Shown in pieces: positions 1 through 8,800 of a stretch of DNA of 22,082 nucleotides (the first letter of the stretch is position 1; every line of letters starts with the position of its first letter). This DNA comes from a virus. The position numbers were made by a program, and so were the translations under genes. The notes beneath the pieces were generated by a model. It was not told where the DNA came from. It saw only the letters and a program-made list of their open reading frames with translations, and made no database searches. The stretch spans positions 1 through 22,082 of the IMG/VR virus record IMGVR_UViG_3300037427_003057; one strand, written 5' to 3'.

Positions 1-143
1 TCTTTACCACTTTAGACTATTCAGATTTTGTTGAAGAGTTGTATGATGAAATGGACCCATTAGTACAAAACCAAATTGATGAAATTCTTGAAAAGGATTC
101 AAAGGGTGGAAATCTTAATTTTGATATATATGACTTAGTATAA
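1..143 (+). CDS. 3' end of an unidentified gene upstream of the tail sheath
   Basis: The first complete codon is at position 3 and the frame runs open to TAA at 141-143, giving 46 visible C-terminal residues, acidic and ending in FDIYDLV. The composition (Asp/Glu rich, many codons ending in A or T) matches its neighbours, so it is a real coding tail. In T4 the gene just before 18 is 17 (large terminase), but no terminase motif lies in the visible part and I cannot identify the protein. It is separated from the sheath gene by 57 nt that carry an AT-rich leader element. Confidence 0.6.
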   Translation, partial: FTTLDYSDFVEELYDEMDPLVQNQIDEILEKDSKGGNLNFDIYDLV

Positions 144-161
144 AAAGTAGTTGCTTAGTGG

Positions 162-181
162 ATATATAAAAAAACAAATAA
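162..181 (+). promoter_or_regulatory. AT-rich leader/promoter-like element before the sheath gene
   Basis: A 20-nt element beginning ATATATAAAAAAAC lies 19 nt before the sheath start codon. Exactly the same 20 nt recur before the tail tube gene at 3437-3456. It resembles the TATAAATA late promoter of T4 phages and could be the -10 region read by a phage sigma factor, or an A-rich translation-start leader of the Bacteroidota kind. The identity is seen directly; the function is inferred. Confidence 0.45.
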
Positions 182-200
182 TAAAAAAATATAATACAAG

Positions 201-3200
201 ATGGCACTAGATCCGAAAATCGCTTCTCTTAAGGCTGCAGGAACATATAGGTTTGAATTTGATAAAAGTCAAGTCGTAAGTATCCCTGCAAATCAAACAC
301 GACTTATTGTCGGTTTTTCTAAGACAGGCCCGTTTAATACACCAGTCTTTGTTCCTGATACTGCTTTCTTTAAGCAAGTATACGGTGATATAGATAGAAA
401 TTTAGAAAGAAAAGATTCTTTCTTCCATAGAAGCTGTTTGGCTGCATTGGAAAGAGGACCTATTCTTGCACTTAACTTATTAAGCTTAGATAAAGATGAT
501 AAAGTTAGAGCAAATAGGTTTGCTACATCTGCAACACCTGAAGCTCAAAAGAACGAAGGAGCAGACTATGAATACCAAAAGTTTTATAATAGAGATAAAT
601 TCTTTTACCCATCAACAACAGACTTTTTAACTAATGTTGGTGCTGATACAGATAGCTTACAATCAACATCTGTAAATGATTTATTAGATGTTACCAATTT
701 AGGACAAAATCCTATTTCTGTAATTGTTAAGAAATCTGCACCTACAAATGTTTTAGCCTTCCAAGTTACTGTTGAAGAATGGTACGGTGCTGCAAATGTA
801 CCAGGATATTTAAATAAAGATAGTTTAATTTCTGACTTCTTTGTAGATATTTTTGTACTTGAAGGAAACTTCGGAGGAGACTTTACTACAACTACTCCTT
901 ATTCAAGATTTAATGCAGATCCAACATTCCAAAAGTATTTTGATCCAACACAAGGAATTAAGAGAAAGAAATTTACTGCTGATAGTACAGATACATTATT
1001 ACAAGAATTCTTTAATGAATCAGAAGTAAATTTAAGAGCAACATATACTGCTTGTTTACTTCCTGATTTTGTTGATTTATTAGGTAACAACCTTTTTGTT
1101 GAAAAATTAGTTAATGCTGATACTGCTTCAACTGGTTTATTCGTTACAGTAAATGAAGATTTATTTAGTGGAGATATTTTAATAGATGGTGTACCTGGTG
1201 GAATTGATATGATAGGACATAATCTTGAAGCTGCCGCTGCGTTTGGTTCACAGGATGATGTTAACTTCTTATCATATAGTGGTTCTATTGTTTCTGATTT
1301 AAATTACTGTAGAGCATTTGATCCTGGAACTGTAGTAACTAACACAGGAAATCCAATAACTGTATCTACACCTACTGCTGGTGGAATACAATTACAAATC
1401 ACTGGAGCTATTGGAGATCCTCTATGGGATGCATTAGGTGCAATGACTGCAAATACTGCAACTTCAGTAGGATCATTTATATTAGATCCAGTAACAAATG
1501 AATTTGTACCAGTAACATCTGTACAAACTGTAGGTAGTACTGTAACCGTATTATTATCAGATGTAGGAACAACAGTAGCAGGTAACTTTGTAATAGGTTT
1601 AGCTGGTAGTTATACAATCCTTAATGAAAGTGATATTAATTTTGTATCAGATGAATTTGCTGCCAGTGGAGCCGCAGGAATTATAGGTTCTTATGGATCT
1701 ACAGTTATGAAGCAATTTTCTAATGGAGTATTAACTGATGGTGATGAAGCTGTTTATGTAGATGCAGGAATTCAATATACTTCTTATTTAGTAATGAATG
1801 CTGTAGATTATGGATTTGTTCATGCAGGAGATCCTAATCTTGCAGGAACTATTATTCCAATTTCAGATCCAGCTTATTTCTTACCTTCAGTAAGAATAAC
1901 ACCTTACCAGGAAGATGCATATATTAATTTAACATCACATGCTGAATTTACTTTAGATGGAACAGGATTATTCCTTAAGTCTGATGGTTCAACATATGCT
2001 GCTGCAAATTGTTTAAATGTACAAACTTTAAAAGGTGCTAATAATTTAACAGTTGATATTATTGGTGATTCATTAAATGAACCAACATTAAAGCCTAATG
2101 AAATATTAGTTGCAACAACTTCACCAGAAGCTGCTGATTTTAAAGTTGGTAATTATTTAGTTCATACAAGTGGAACTGCTACAGGTACTCCTTCTAGATT
2201 AACAAGAATGAATATAGTAGAAGGTGGATTAACACCAACAGAATATCCAATTATTCCTGCAGGAACTACTGCAATAAAAATTACATGCCAATCTGAAGTT
2301 GAAGTAAATGTTGTAACTGGACCACCTGCACAAAGAAAAGTAGAATTATACTACCCAATTGATTCTTGGATTGATTATTTAAATATTTTTGAACTTCCAG
2401 GTTTTGATTTAATTGCAACAAAACATGTACCTGATGGTTCAAATTCTAGACAGAATAAATGTTTAAGCCCAATTTTAGGTGGAACTAATTTATATAAAGC
2501 TTTAACTGATAGAGAAACTATTAACTTCCGTTATGTAGTAGATACTTATGGAAATGGAATTGAAGCAAATTGTAAAGCTATTTATACTAATTTATGTATG
2601 AGTAGAAAAAATGCATTTGCAATAGTTAACTCGCCATCAGCTAAGGACTTTAAGAAAAATACAGATCCAAGCTTTACTGATGCAACTGGGGGATTATCCT
2701 CTAAGTTTATATCGGAAGGTGGAAATCTTGCATTGAATCCAACAATTAGATTCTCATTACCTGCTGCAACTAGCGGTGGATCTTGGGGAGGATATTATTA
2801 TCCATTCTTAACAGTTAGAGATTTAGGTAAGAATATAAATGTACCACCAGCTGCTTATGTATCTAATAACTTTATTCTTAAATATGAAAACGCATTACCT
2901 TGGTCAATCGTGGCAGGTGTAAGACGTGGAGTAATAGGTGGAAATGGAGTTGTAGGTTTAGAATTAAATCTAGATCAAGATGACAGATATTATTTAGAGC
3001 CATTCGGACTTAATCCGATTGTATTCCAAAGTGGAACAGGACCAACTATCTTTGCAAATAAAACTGCACAGCAAGTTCCGAAATCTGCTTTAAGTTCAAT
3101 TAATGTTAGAGAGGTTGTAATTTATATCCAAGATGGTATTGAAGCAATACTTAAAAACTACCTATTTGAATTTAATACAGCTCAGACTAGGTTAGAAATT

Positions 3201-3419
3201 AAAACATTAGCTGATAACTTCTTAGCAACGGTTCAAAATGATGATGGTGTATATGATTATAGAAATATAATGGATGAAACTAATAATACACCAGAAGTGA
3301 TTGATCAAAATGTAGGTATCTTAGATACATATATTGAACCAGTAAGAGGAATGGAAATTCTTGTACAAAGAACAACAATTTTAAGAACTGGAGCAATTAG
3401 TACAGGAAACTTCCAATAA
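201..3419 (+). CDS. 18: Contractile tail sheath protein (T4 gp18-like), enlarged
   Basis: Predicted tail sheath subunit, which polymerises around the tail tube and contracts to drive it through the host envelope. The N-terminus (residues 1-70: a beta-rich opening with a VGFSKTGPFNTPV stretch) and the C-terminal 170 residues (an NFILKYENALPWSIVAG block, VREVVIYIQDGIEAILKNYLFEFN, and a closing strand near GMEILVQRTTILRTG) are typical of myophage sheaths. At 1072 residues it is much longer than T4 gp18 (659). The extra length seems to lie in the middle; residues about 373-480 are Gly/Thr/Val rich and look like an added beta domain on the outer surface. The tube gene follows 40 nt downstream, as in T4 (18-19). 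ATG at 201 is the first start after the upstream stop and follows an A-rich leader. Confidence 0.93.
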   Translation: MALDPKIASLKAAGTYRFEFDKSQVVSIPANQTRLIVGFSKTGPFNTPVFVPDTAFFKQVYGDIDRNLERKDSFFHRSCLAALERGPILALNLLSLDKDDKVRANRFATSATPEAQKNEGADYEYQKFYNRDKFFYPSTTDFLTNVGADTDSLQSTSVNDLLDVTNLGQNPISVIVKKSAPTNVLAFQVTVEEWYGAANVPGYLNKDSLISDFFVDIFVLEGNFGGDFTTTTPYSRFNADPTFQKYFDPTQGIKRKKFTADSTDTLLQEFFNESEVNLRATYTACLLPDFVDLLGNNLFVEKLVNADTASTGLFVTVNEDLFSGDILIDGVPGGIDMIGHNLEAAAAFGSQDDVNFLSYSGSIVSDLNYCRAFDPGTVVTNTGNPITVSTPTAGGIQLQITGAIGDPLWDALGAMTANTATSVGSFILDPVTNEFVPVTSVQTVGSTVTVLLSDVGTTVAGNFVIGLAGSYTILNESDINFVSDEFAASGAAGIIGSYGSTVMKQFSNGVLTDGDEAVYVDAGIQYTSYLVMNAVDYGFVHAGDPNLAGTIIPISDPAYFLPSVRITPYQEDAYINLTSHAEFTLDGTGLFLKSDGSTYAAANCLNVQTLKGANNLTVDIIGDSLNEPTLKPNEILVATTSPEAADFKVGNYLVHTSGTATGTPSRLTRMNIVEGGLTPTEYPIIPAGTTAIKITCQSEVEVNVVTGPPAQRKVELYYPIDSWIDYLNIFELPGFDLIATKHVPDGSNSRQNKCLSPILGGTNLYKALTDRETINFRYVVDTYGNGIEANCKAIYTNLCMSRKNAFAIVNSPSAKDFKKNTDPSFTDATGGLSSKFISEGGNLALNPTIRFSLPAATSGGSWGGYYYPFLTVRDLGKNINVPPAAYVSNNFILKYENALPWSIVAGVRRGVIGGNGVVGLELNLDQDDRYYLEPFGLNPIVFQSGTGPTIFANKTAQQVPKSALSSINVREVVIYIQDGIEAILKNYLFEFNTAQTRLEIKTLADNFLATVQNDDGVYDYRNIMDETNNTPEVIDQNVGILDTYIEPVRGMEILVQRTTILRTGAISTGNFQ

Positions 3420-3436
3420 GAAGAAAGTAAAGACGA

Positions 3437-3456
3437 ATATATAAAAAAACAAATAA
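3437..3456 (+). promoter_or_regulatory. AT-rich leader/promoter-like element before the tube gene
   Basis: Identical over 20 nt to the element at 162-181 and only 3 nt before the start codon at 3460. The short distance to the ATG makes a plain -10 promoter box less likely unless the transcript has almost no leader; a translation-start element or processing site is an alternative. Confidence 0.45.
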
Positions 3457-3459
3457 AAT

Positions 3460-4014
3460 ATGCCACTACCACATTATACCCAAGCAAGGGCCAGTAGCCA
3501 AAGGTACGAACCTATTCAGCCTAACCTATTTGAGGTGACTATATTTTCACCATTAGGAGATGATACGGGGTTAATCTTAGAGCAAGTAAAATCAATTGGA
3601 GGTTTAAATAACCTGAATCCATCAATAGATGCAGTAAATCAAAAATACAAATTTGCTGATAGATCTTATGCTGGTATGCCTGCACAGACGTTTGTAGATT
3701 TAACATTAAACTTTACGTTAAATTTAAATGATGCAAATGAAAACTACATGTACAACACTTTCCGTAATTGGAATAATTTAATCTATGATCCATTAACTGG
3801 TGAAATGGGATTAAAGAAAGATTACGTAGGAAGTATGATAGTTGTTCAATATAACAGAGCTGGAGATATCTTTAGAAAGATTACATTAAAAGATGTATTC
3901 CCTACAGGTCAACCTGATTTTGTAGATGAATTAAACTATGAAACTCAAGATCCTGCTGAGTTAACAATGACTTATCGTTGTGATCACTGGGTTGAAGAGA
4001 ACGTAGGAGCTTAA
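3460..4014 (+). CDS. 19: Tail tube protein (T4 gp19-like)
   Basis: Predicted subunit of the rigid inner tail tube. It is 184 residues long (T4 gp19 is 163), and has the usual make-up of myophage tubes: an N-terminal strand region with NLFEVTIFSP, a central segment with LTLNFTLNLNDANENYMYNTFRNWNNLIYDP, and a C-terminal strand ending LTMTYRCDHWVEE. It follows the sheath gene directly, the normal 18-19 order, and is closed by a strong hairpin terminator at 4022-4058, so sheath and tube form a transcription unit of their own. This fits the high, equal amounts of both needed in the virion. Start ATG 3460 follows the leader element shared with the sheath gene. Confidence 0.92.
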   Translation: MPLPHYTQARASSQRYEPIQPNLFEVTIFSPLGDDTGLILEQVKSIGGLNNLNPSIDAVNQKYKFADRSYAGMPAQTFVDLTLNFTLNLNDANENYMYNTFRNWNNLIYDPLTGEMGLKKDYVGSMIVVQYNRAGDIFRKITLKDVFPTGQPDFVDELNYETQDPAELTMTYRCDHWVEENVGA

Positions 4015-4021
4015 ATTTATT

Positions 4022-4058
4022 AAAAAACTGGGATTATTTAAATTTTCCCAGTTTTTTT
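4022..4058 (+). terminator. Rho-independent terminator after sheath-tube
   Basis: A 12-bp perfect stem pairs AAAAAACTGGGA (4022-4033) with TCCCAGTTTTTT (4046-4057) around a 12-nt AT-rich loop, and ends in seven T (4052-4058). It begins 7 nt after the tail tube stop codon. The sequence after the stem, TTTTTTTGTCTT, is the same as that after the terminator at 21194-21225. Confidence 0.9.
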
Positions 4059-4059
4059 G

Positions 4060-4099
4060 TCTTCACTCTAATATATAATATAAATTATATAATATAAAT
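4060..4099 (+). promoter_or_regulatory. Possible promoter for the GIY-YIG / baseplate unit
   Basis: Between the terminator and the next start codon lies an almost pure A/T stretch with several overlapping TATAAT- and TATAAAT-like sequences. An exact T4 late-promoter octamer, TATAAATA, is at 4093-4100 but overlaps the start codon, so it may be chance in such AT-rich DNA. A promoter is expected here because the preceding terminator separates the next genes from the sheath-tube unit. No precise -10 can be chosen by eye. Confidence 0.4.
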
Positions 4100-4570
4100 A
4101 TGATCATATATAAACTACAACAACAAAAAACTAATAAAGTTTATGTAGGATATTCTGTAAATGATAATCCTAATAACTTTGGGACAGGTAAATATATTAA
4201 AAGGGCTGTTAAAGATTTTGGAACTAAGGCTTTTAAAAGAGAAGTATTAGAAGAATTTGATCATGAAGAGCCTTTATCTACTATAATGACTAGAGTAGAA
4301 TATTGGATTAAAAAGTTTAAAGCTGATAATCCTAAATATGGATTTAATGAAACAGTCCAAGAACTTATTCCTCAAAAGAAAAGACTTACTAAAAAATTAC
4401 AAGTATTATTAACACCGAGTGATGAGGAAAGACTTAATCAAATTATTATTCAAAAATCAATGGAAAATGGTATAAAACCTGTAGCTATCTCACGTTATGT
4501 TAGACAATTAATAGTAGAACATATTGTAGATGAAACAAAACCAGCAAAACAATTAACAAAAATTAATTAA
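4100..4570 (+). CDS. Free-standing GIY-YIG endonuclease (homing-type)
   Basis: A 156-residue protein with a GIY-YIG nuclease domain in residues 1-90. The two signature halves are degenerate but visible (IIYKL near residue 2, VYVGYS near 14). They are followed by the FGTGKYIKRAVKDFG helix motif and the conserved catalytic Glu in RVEYWIKKF. Residues about 100-145 (beginning LLTPSDEERLNQII, with ISRYVRQLIVEHI) look like a ribbon-helix-helix or similar DNA-binding segment. Such genes in T4-like phages are usually selfish homing nucleases lying between essential genes. This one sits between tube and baseplate genes, behind a terminator, and stops 2 nt before the gp26-like start, so it is probably cotranscribed with the baseplate genes. 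A non-homing nuclease role cannot be excluded. Confidence 0.8.
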   Translation: MIIYKLQQQKTNKVYVGYSVNDNPNNFGTGKYIKRAVKDFGTKAFKREVLEEFDHEEPLSTIMTRVEYWIKKFKADNPKYGFNETVQELIPQKKRLTKKLQVLLTPSDEERLNQIIIQKSMENGIKPVAISRYVRQLIVEHIVDETKPAKQLTKIN

Positions 4571-4572
4571 AT

Positions 4573-5574
4573 ATGTCAAAAGAGCACGAAGAAAATATTA
4601 AAAAGGAATTTGCTGCTGCTGAAGGTATTCAAGATACTGATGCCGTAGAAACTCCTAATGAAGTCGTAAAGGACTTAGGTAAAGTAGATACCAGCAGACA
4701 ATTAAAATCTACATCACCAGATGATCCAGAAATCAAAAGGATCAATGAAATGGTTGGTTATACTAAATTAGATTTATCTAAATTTCCATCACAAGGAAAA
4801 TTTTATAGAGAAGATTTTGAAATTCATATTAGAGCAGCTAAGGTTGCAGAAGTAAGAGCCTTTTCTACTATAGATGAAAATAATCTAAAAGAAGTTGATG
4901 AAGGTTTAAATAATATTGTAGTATCATGTAGTAGAGTACAATATGGTAGTCAAAGAGGATCTTATAAAGATGTTCTTGAAGAAGATAGAATTTATTTAAT
5001 TCTTTCTATTAGAGAATTAACATTTAAAACTGGAGAACAAACATTAATGATGCCAGTTAGTAAAAAGAGCTGTAAAACTTCTTCATGTAAAGCACAAGAA
5101 TCTGTTGAATTAAGAACTACTAATTTACAATTTAATCATGTAGCAGATACAATTGAAAAATATTATGACCCTGTAGATAAATGTTATTCAGTAACAACTA
5201 AAAATTACGGTGTAATTAAAATGGCACCACCTACAATTGGTGTTATGAGAGCTGTAACTGAATATGTAAGAGGTAGAGAAGAAAAAGGTCAGTCATGGGA
5301 TAAATCAACCCTAGCTATTTTACCTTATCTTCAAAGAGAATGGAGAGGATGGAATGATAAAGATATATTTTCTACTATAACATCTTTCTCAGGCTGGGAT
5401 ACTACAAGGTATACTATTGTTTACCGATTAGCCGAAGATATGAAAGTTGGTGTTAAACCTGAAATGGGATTCCCATGTAAAAGTTGCGGTGAGGAGGTCA
5501 CCGTTCCGCTGACGTTTCCCGGAGGTATCAAGGCTCTCTTCATTATTCCAGATATCTCTGCTGAACTTCTTTAA
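4573..5574 (+). CDS. 26: Baseplate hub-assembly protein, T4 gp26 family
   Basis: A 333-residue protein assigned to the T4 gp26-type baseplate family. An acidic, low-complexity N-terminus (residues 1-60) precedes the family core, which includes LSKFPSQGKFY, a RIYLILSIRELTF stretch and a Trp-rich region (LQREWRGWNDKDIF). It ends with a zinc-ribbon-like CKSCGEEVTVPL motif. A second Cys pair (CKTSSC) in the middle may complete a metal site. T4 gp26 is shorter (208 residues). In T4, gp26 and gp51 act in hub assembly and precede the tape measure by a few genes; here a small protein and the tape-measure-like protein follow directly, which supports the call. The last 30 codons use far more G/C-ending codons than the rest of the gene, and a +1 frame is open across its end (see findings). 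Confidence 0.78.
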   Translation: MSKEHEENIKKEFAAAEGIQDTDAVETPNEVVKDLGKVDTSRQLKSTSPDDPEIKRINEMVGYTKLDLSKFPSQGKFYREDFEIHIRAAKVAEVRAFSTIDENNLKEVDEGLNNIVVSCSRVQYGSQRGSYKDVLEEDRIYLILSIRELTFKTGEQTLMMPVSKKSCKTSSCKAQESVELRTTNLQFNHVADTIEKYYDPVDKCYSVTTKNYGVIKMAPPTIGVMRAVTEYVRGREEKGQSWDKSTLAILPYLQREWRGWNDKDIFSTITSFSGWDTTRYTIVYRLAEDMKVGVKPEMGFPCKSCGEEVTVPLTFPGGIKALFIIPDISAELL

Positions 5575-5590
5575 GGTCAGAGTCTTACTT

Positions 5591-5824
5591 ATGGAAAAGT
5601 TGCATCTCCAGCCGACAGAGTTGGATTTGCTTCCTTTCTATGAATATGAATATACCTTAGAAATCTATAATGATTTATTAAAAGATCGTAATAAGAAAGA
5701 AGAACAACAAACTCAAGAGACATCAGATAAATACAATATGGATGGGCTAAAAAGTCAGGCCAATAGACAAATGAATTCGGTAAAAACACCGTCTATGCCA
5801 CAGATTAGAATGCCTAAACTATAA
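5591..5824 (+). CDS. Small protein in gp51 / tape-measure-chaperone position
   Basis: A 77-residue protein whose N-terminal half (residues 1-33, with TELDLLPFYEYEYTLEIYNDLL) is well ordered in composition, while the second half is Lys/Gln/Asn rich and probably disordered. Its place between a gp26-like gene and the tape-measure-like gene is where tail assembly chaperones normally sit, often in a frame reached by ribosomal frameshifting. ATG 5591 lacks the A-rich leader seen before other starts here. The frame is open upstream to 5513, overlapping the gp26-like gene in the +1 frame, so it may be made as a fusion. I do not recognise the family with certainty. Confidence 0.65.
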   Translation: MEKLHLQPTELDLLPFYEYEYTLEIYNDLLKDRNKKEEQQTQETSDKYNMDGLKSQANRQMNSVKTPSMPQIRMPKL

Positions 5825-5831
5825 AAATAAA
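5820..5831 (+). promoter_or_regulatory. TATAAAAATAAA element before the tape-measure gene
   Basis: This 12-nt core of the recurring upstream element overlaps the stop codon of the preceding small gene and lies 6 nt before the ATG at 5838. It lacks the leading CA found in the four complete copies. Promoter or translation-start role inferred only from recurrence. Confidence 0.4.
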
Positions 5832-5837
5832 ATTTAG

Positions 5838-8800
5838 ATGGCTGCCACTGTAACCTTAAGAGACTTAATGGATCCTTTGACTAAGATTCAAGCTGCGACA
5901 GAATCAACTGCTGTATCAATGGAAGAGTTAACGATGGCTGTTGCTACAACTGGTAAAGCTACTCAGATTGCTACGGAATCTACTTCTAAAGCCATAGCGG
6001 CCTTAACAGGTGCTGTGGTTGCAAGTGGTCAAGTAGGGGATGGTATTCAAAGTGCTATATTAGCAGAATTACAATTACAGACTCAATTAATGCAAAACCA
6101 AAAAGGTGGAGGATTATCTAGTTTATTTGGTGGTAGTGGTGGAGGCAGTCCAAAAGGTTTACAAGAATCAGGAGATGGGTTTAGAGCATTAGGAGCTGGT
6201 ACCTCTGCGATGGCTAAAGCATTATTGTTATTTATGCTTGTCCCTACAGGTACTATTAAAAAGTTTAATCTTTTTGTTATAGATATAGTTGAAACTTTAG
6301 GGGCTATGGATACTAAAAAAGTAGAAAATGGTGCCTTGGTTTTAGGTGATGTAGGAAGTGGAATTTTAAGTTTTGTGAAAGCTTTAGCATTATCTGCATT
6401 ACTTTTAATTCCTGCTGCAATAGGAATACCTTTACTTTATATTAGTGTTGGATTAATAGCACCTCTTTTTATGTTATTAGGAATGGGTGAAAAAACAATC
6501 CAAAAAGGAGTCACTGCTTTAGATAATATTGGTGATTCTATTAAAAGCTTTGCTTTAGGTTTAGCTGGTTTTGCTTTAGTAACTTTCTTTATCTTAATGC
6601 AACCTAGTATTTTATTAGGTATGGTAGCTTCTTTAGTTTTAATTGGAGGTGCTGTTGCATTAATAGGTCAATTTGATAAACAGGTGAATAAAGGTTCGGC
6701 TGCTTTAGCATTAACTGGTTTAGCCTTAATTGTGTTTGGTATAGGGTATGCAATTTTTGCTAGTGCCGTTGCGGCCACAGCTCCAACGATGGAAGGTATA
6801 GGAATGCAATTTTTAATATTAGCAGGTATAGGTGGTGTATTTGCTTTAGCAGGTTCTTTGATGAGTATGATTGCACAAGGAGCTTTAGCCTTTGCTTTAA
6901 TGGGTATAGGGATGATCGTCTTTGGTGTAGGATATAATCCTTTTGCAAAAGCAGTTAAAGGTACTACTTTAGAAGATGTAGGAATTCAAGCGGCATTACT
7001 AACTAGTTTAGGTTTAGTATTCTCTGCTGCTGGTGCATTAGTTGCAGCTTCTGCAGGTATAATTTTATTAGGTCCTGCAATGTATGCTGCTATTGGTGGT
7101 GCTTTATTATTACTAGCCCCAGGTTTAGAGGCAATGAAAAAAGTTAATTTTACTGAAGACGATTCTCTTAAATTAGCTACTGCTTTAGCTGGTGTTAAGA
7201 CTGCATTTATAGGACCTCCTAATGAAGGTGGTATTGGTGGATTCTTTAAAAGTATTGGAGGAGCTTTAACTGGAGCTGTAGATTCAGTTCAAATGATAGC
7301 GGCGGCTGCTGGTTTTGCTGCTGCTGGTGTAGCATTAACAAAATTATCCGCAGGATTAAAAGATTATAAAAAGATAGATTGGACGGATTCTGATAGTTTA
7401 AGATTAACAGGAGTTCTTTCAGGTATAACAACAGCATTTGCTCAAGCAGGTGGAGAAGCCGCAACACCAACAGGATTATTTGGTGCTGTATTTGGAAATG
7501 CATTTAGTCCTAATGCAACTAAAAAAGGTATTGATTCTGTAATGGGTGCTGGTAAAGCATTAACCAGTATTGCCGAAGGTTTAACTGCATTTTCTGGATT
7601 AGTAGAAAAAGATGTTGATTTTGAATACATAGGAACACAAATAGAATTAACAGTAGGATTTATTCAAAGAGCATTTGCAGCTGTAGCCGATGAAGGTACT
7701 ACTCAAGCAGGTGGATTCTTTAATACATTATTTGGAATAAAGAAAAATAAAGTTAAAGAAGGTATTGACTCTGTTAAAGGTGCAGGTAAAGCACTAAATG
7801 ATATTGCAAATGGCTTAACTGCATTCCAAGCATTAGTTGAAAAAGATGTTGATTTTGATAAGGTAGGTAAAGCTATATCTAAATCAGTTGGTTTTGTACA
7901 AGAAGCATTCTCTGCTGTAGCTGATCAAGGTAATGTACAAGCAGGAGGTTTTTGGAATTCCTTATTTAAAATTAAAAAGAATAAAGTACAAGAAGGTATT
8001 AAATCTGTAAAAGGTGCAGGTGCTGAATTAAAAACTATAGCAGATGGTTTAGCCACATTCTCTGGTATAGAAGATCCAGAAGGAGTAGCTAAAAAGATTA
8101 AAGTCGTAGTAGGAATGGTAGGTAATGCCTTTGCTGCTATTGGAGGTATGGAACAAGAAGATAGTGGATTCTTTGGATTAATTAAATGGGATGAAAATTT
8201 AGTTGAAAAAGGTATTGATGCTGTTGAAGGTGCTGGTGCTGCTCTTACAGATATAGCAAATGGTCTTAAAGCTTTTTCTAGTGATGGAATGGATGCTGAA
8301 TCTGTAGCTAAATCTATATCTTTATTACTTACATCAATCGGACAAACTTTCGCAGATCTATATACCACAAATCCTTTTATCTCAATGCAATTAGATGACT
8401 TTGCAGAATTCATTGTAACTATAGGTGATGTTGCAGAAAAAGGACAATTAGATAAAGCAGCTGATGGTATATCAAAAATAGCTGATGCAGTAAATAAAAT
8501 TGAAATTGATAAAGCAGTTGCCTTTGGAGATTTATTTAATTCAACCTCAGCACTATCATCTAATAGAGGTGCATACAGAGCATTGGCTAAAGCTGTACAA
8601 GATATACGTGATATAATGGTATCTGATTCAGGTGGTGGTGGAGAAACTGATTCAGGTGGCGGTGTTGTAGGTTATGTAAAAGATAAGATGTTTGGTAAAT
8701 CTGAATCTAAATCATCAAGCACTAGTAAAGGTGATAAGGCATTAATGTCTACTTTATCTAATATAGACCGAACATTAAAATCTTTACCAGGTGAAATCGC

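Noticed and set aside
1-143. Calling the partial first gene the large terminase from T4 synteny
   Set aside because: Only 46 acidic C-terminal residues are visible and none carries a terminase motif.
7246-8413. Several long open frames on the minus strand inside the tape-measure-like gene
   Set aside because: They mirror the Ala/Gly/Leu-rich coding of the plus strand, have no leader or neighbours on the minus strand, and every convincing gene here is on the plus strand.
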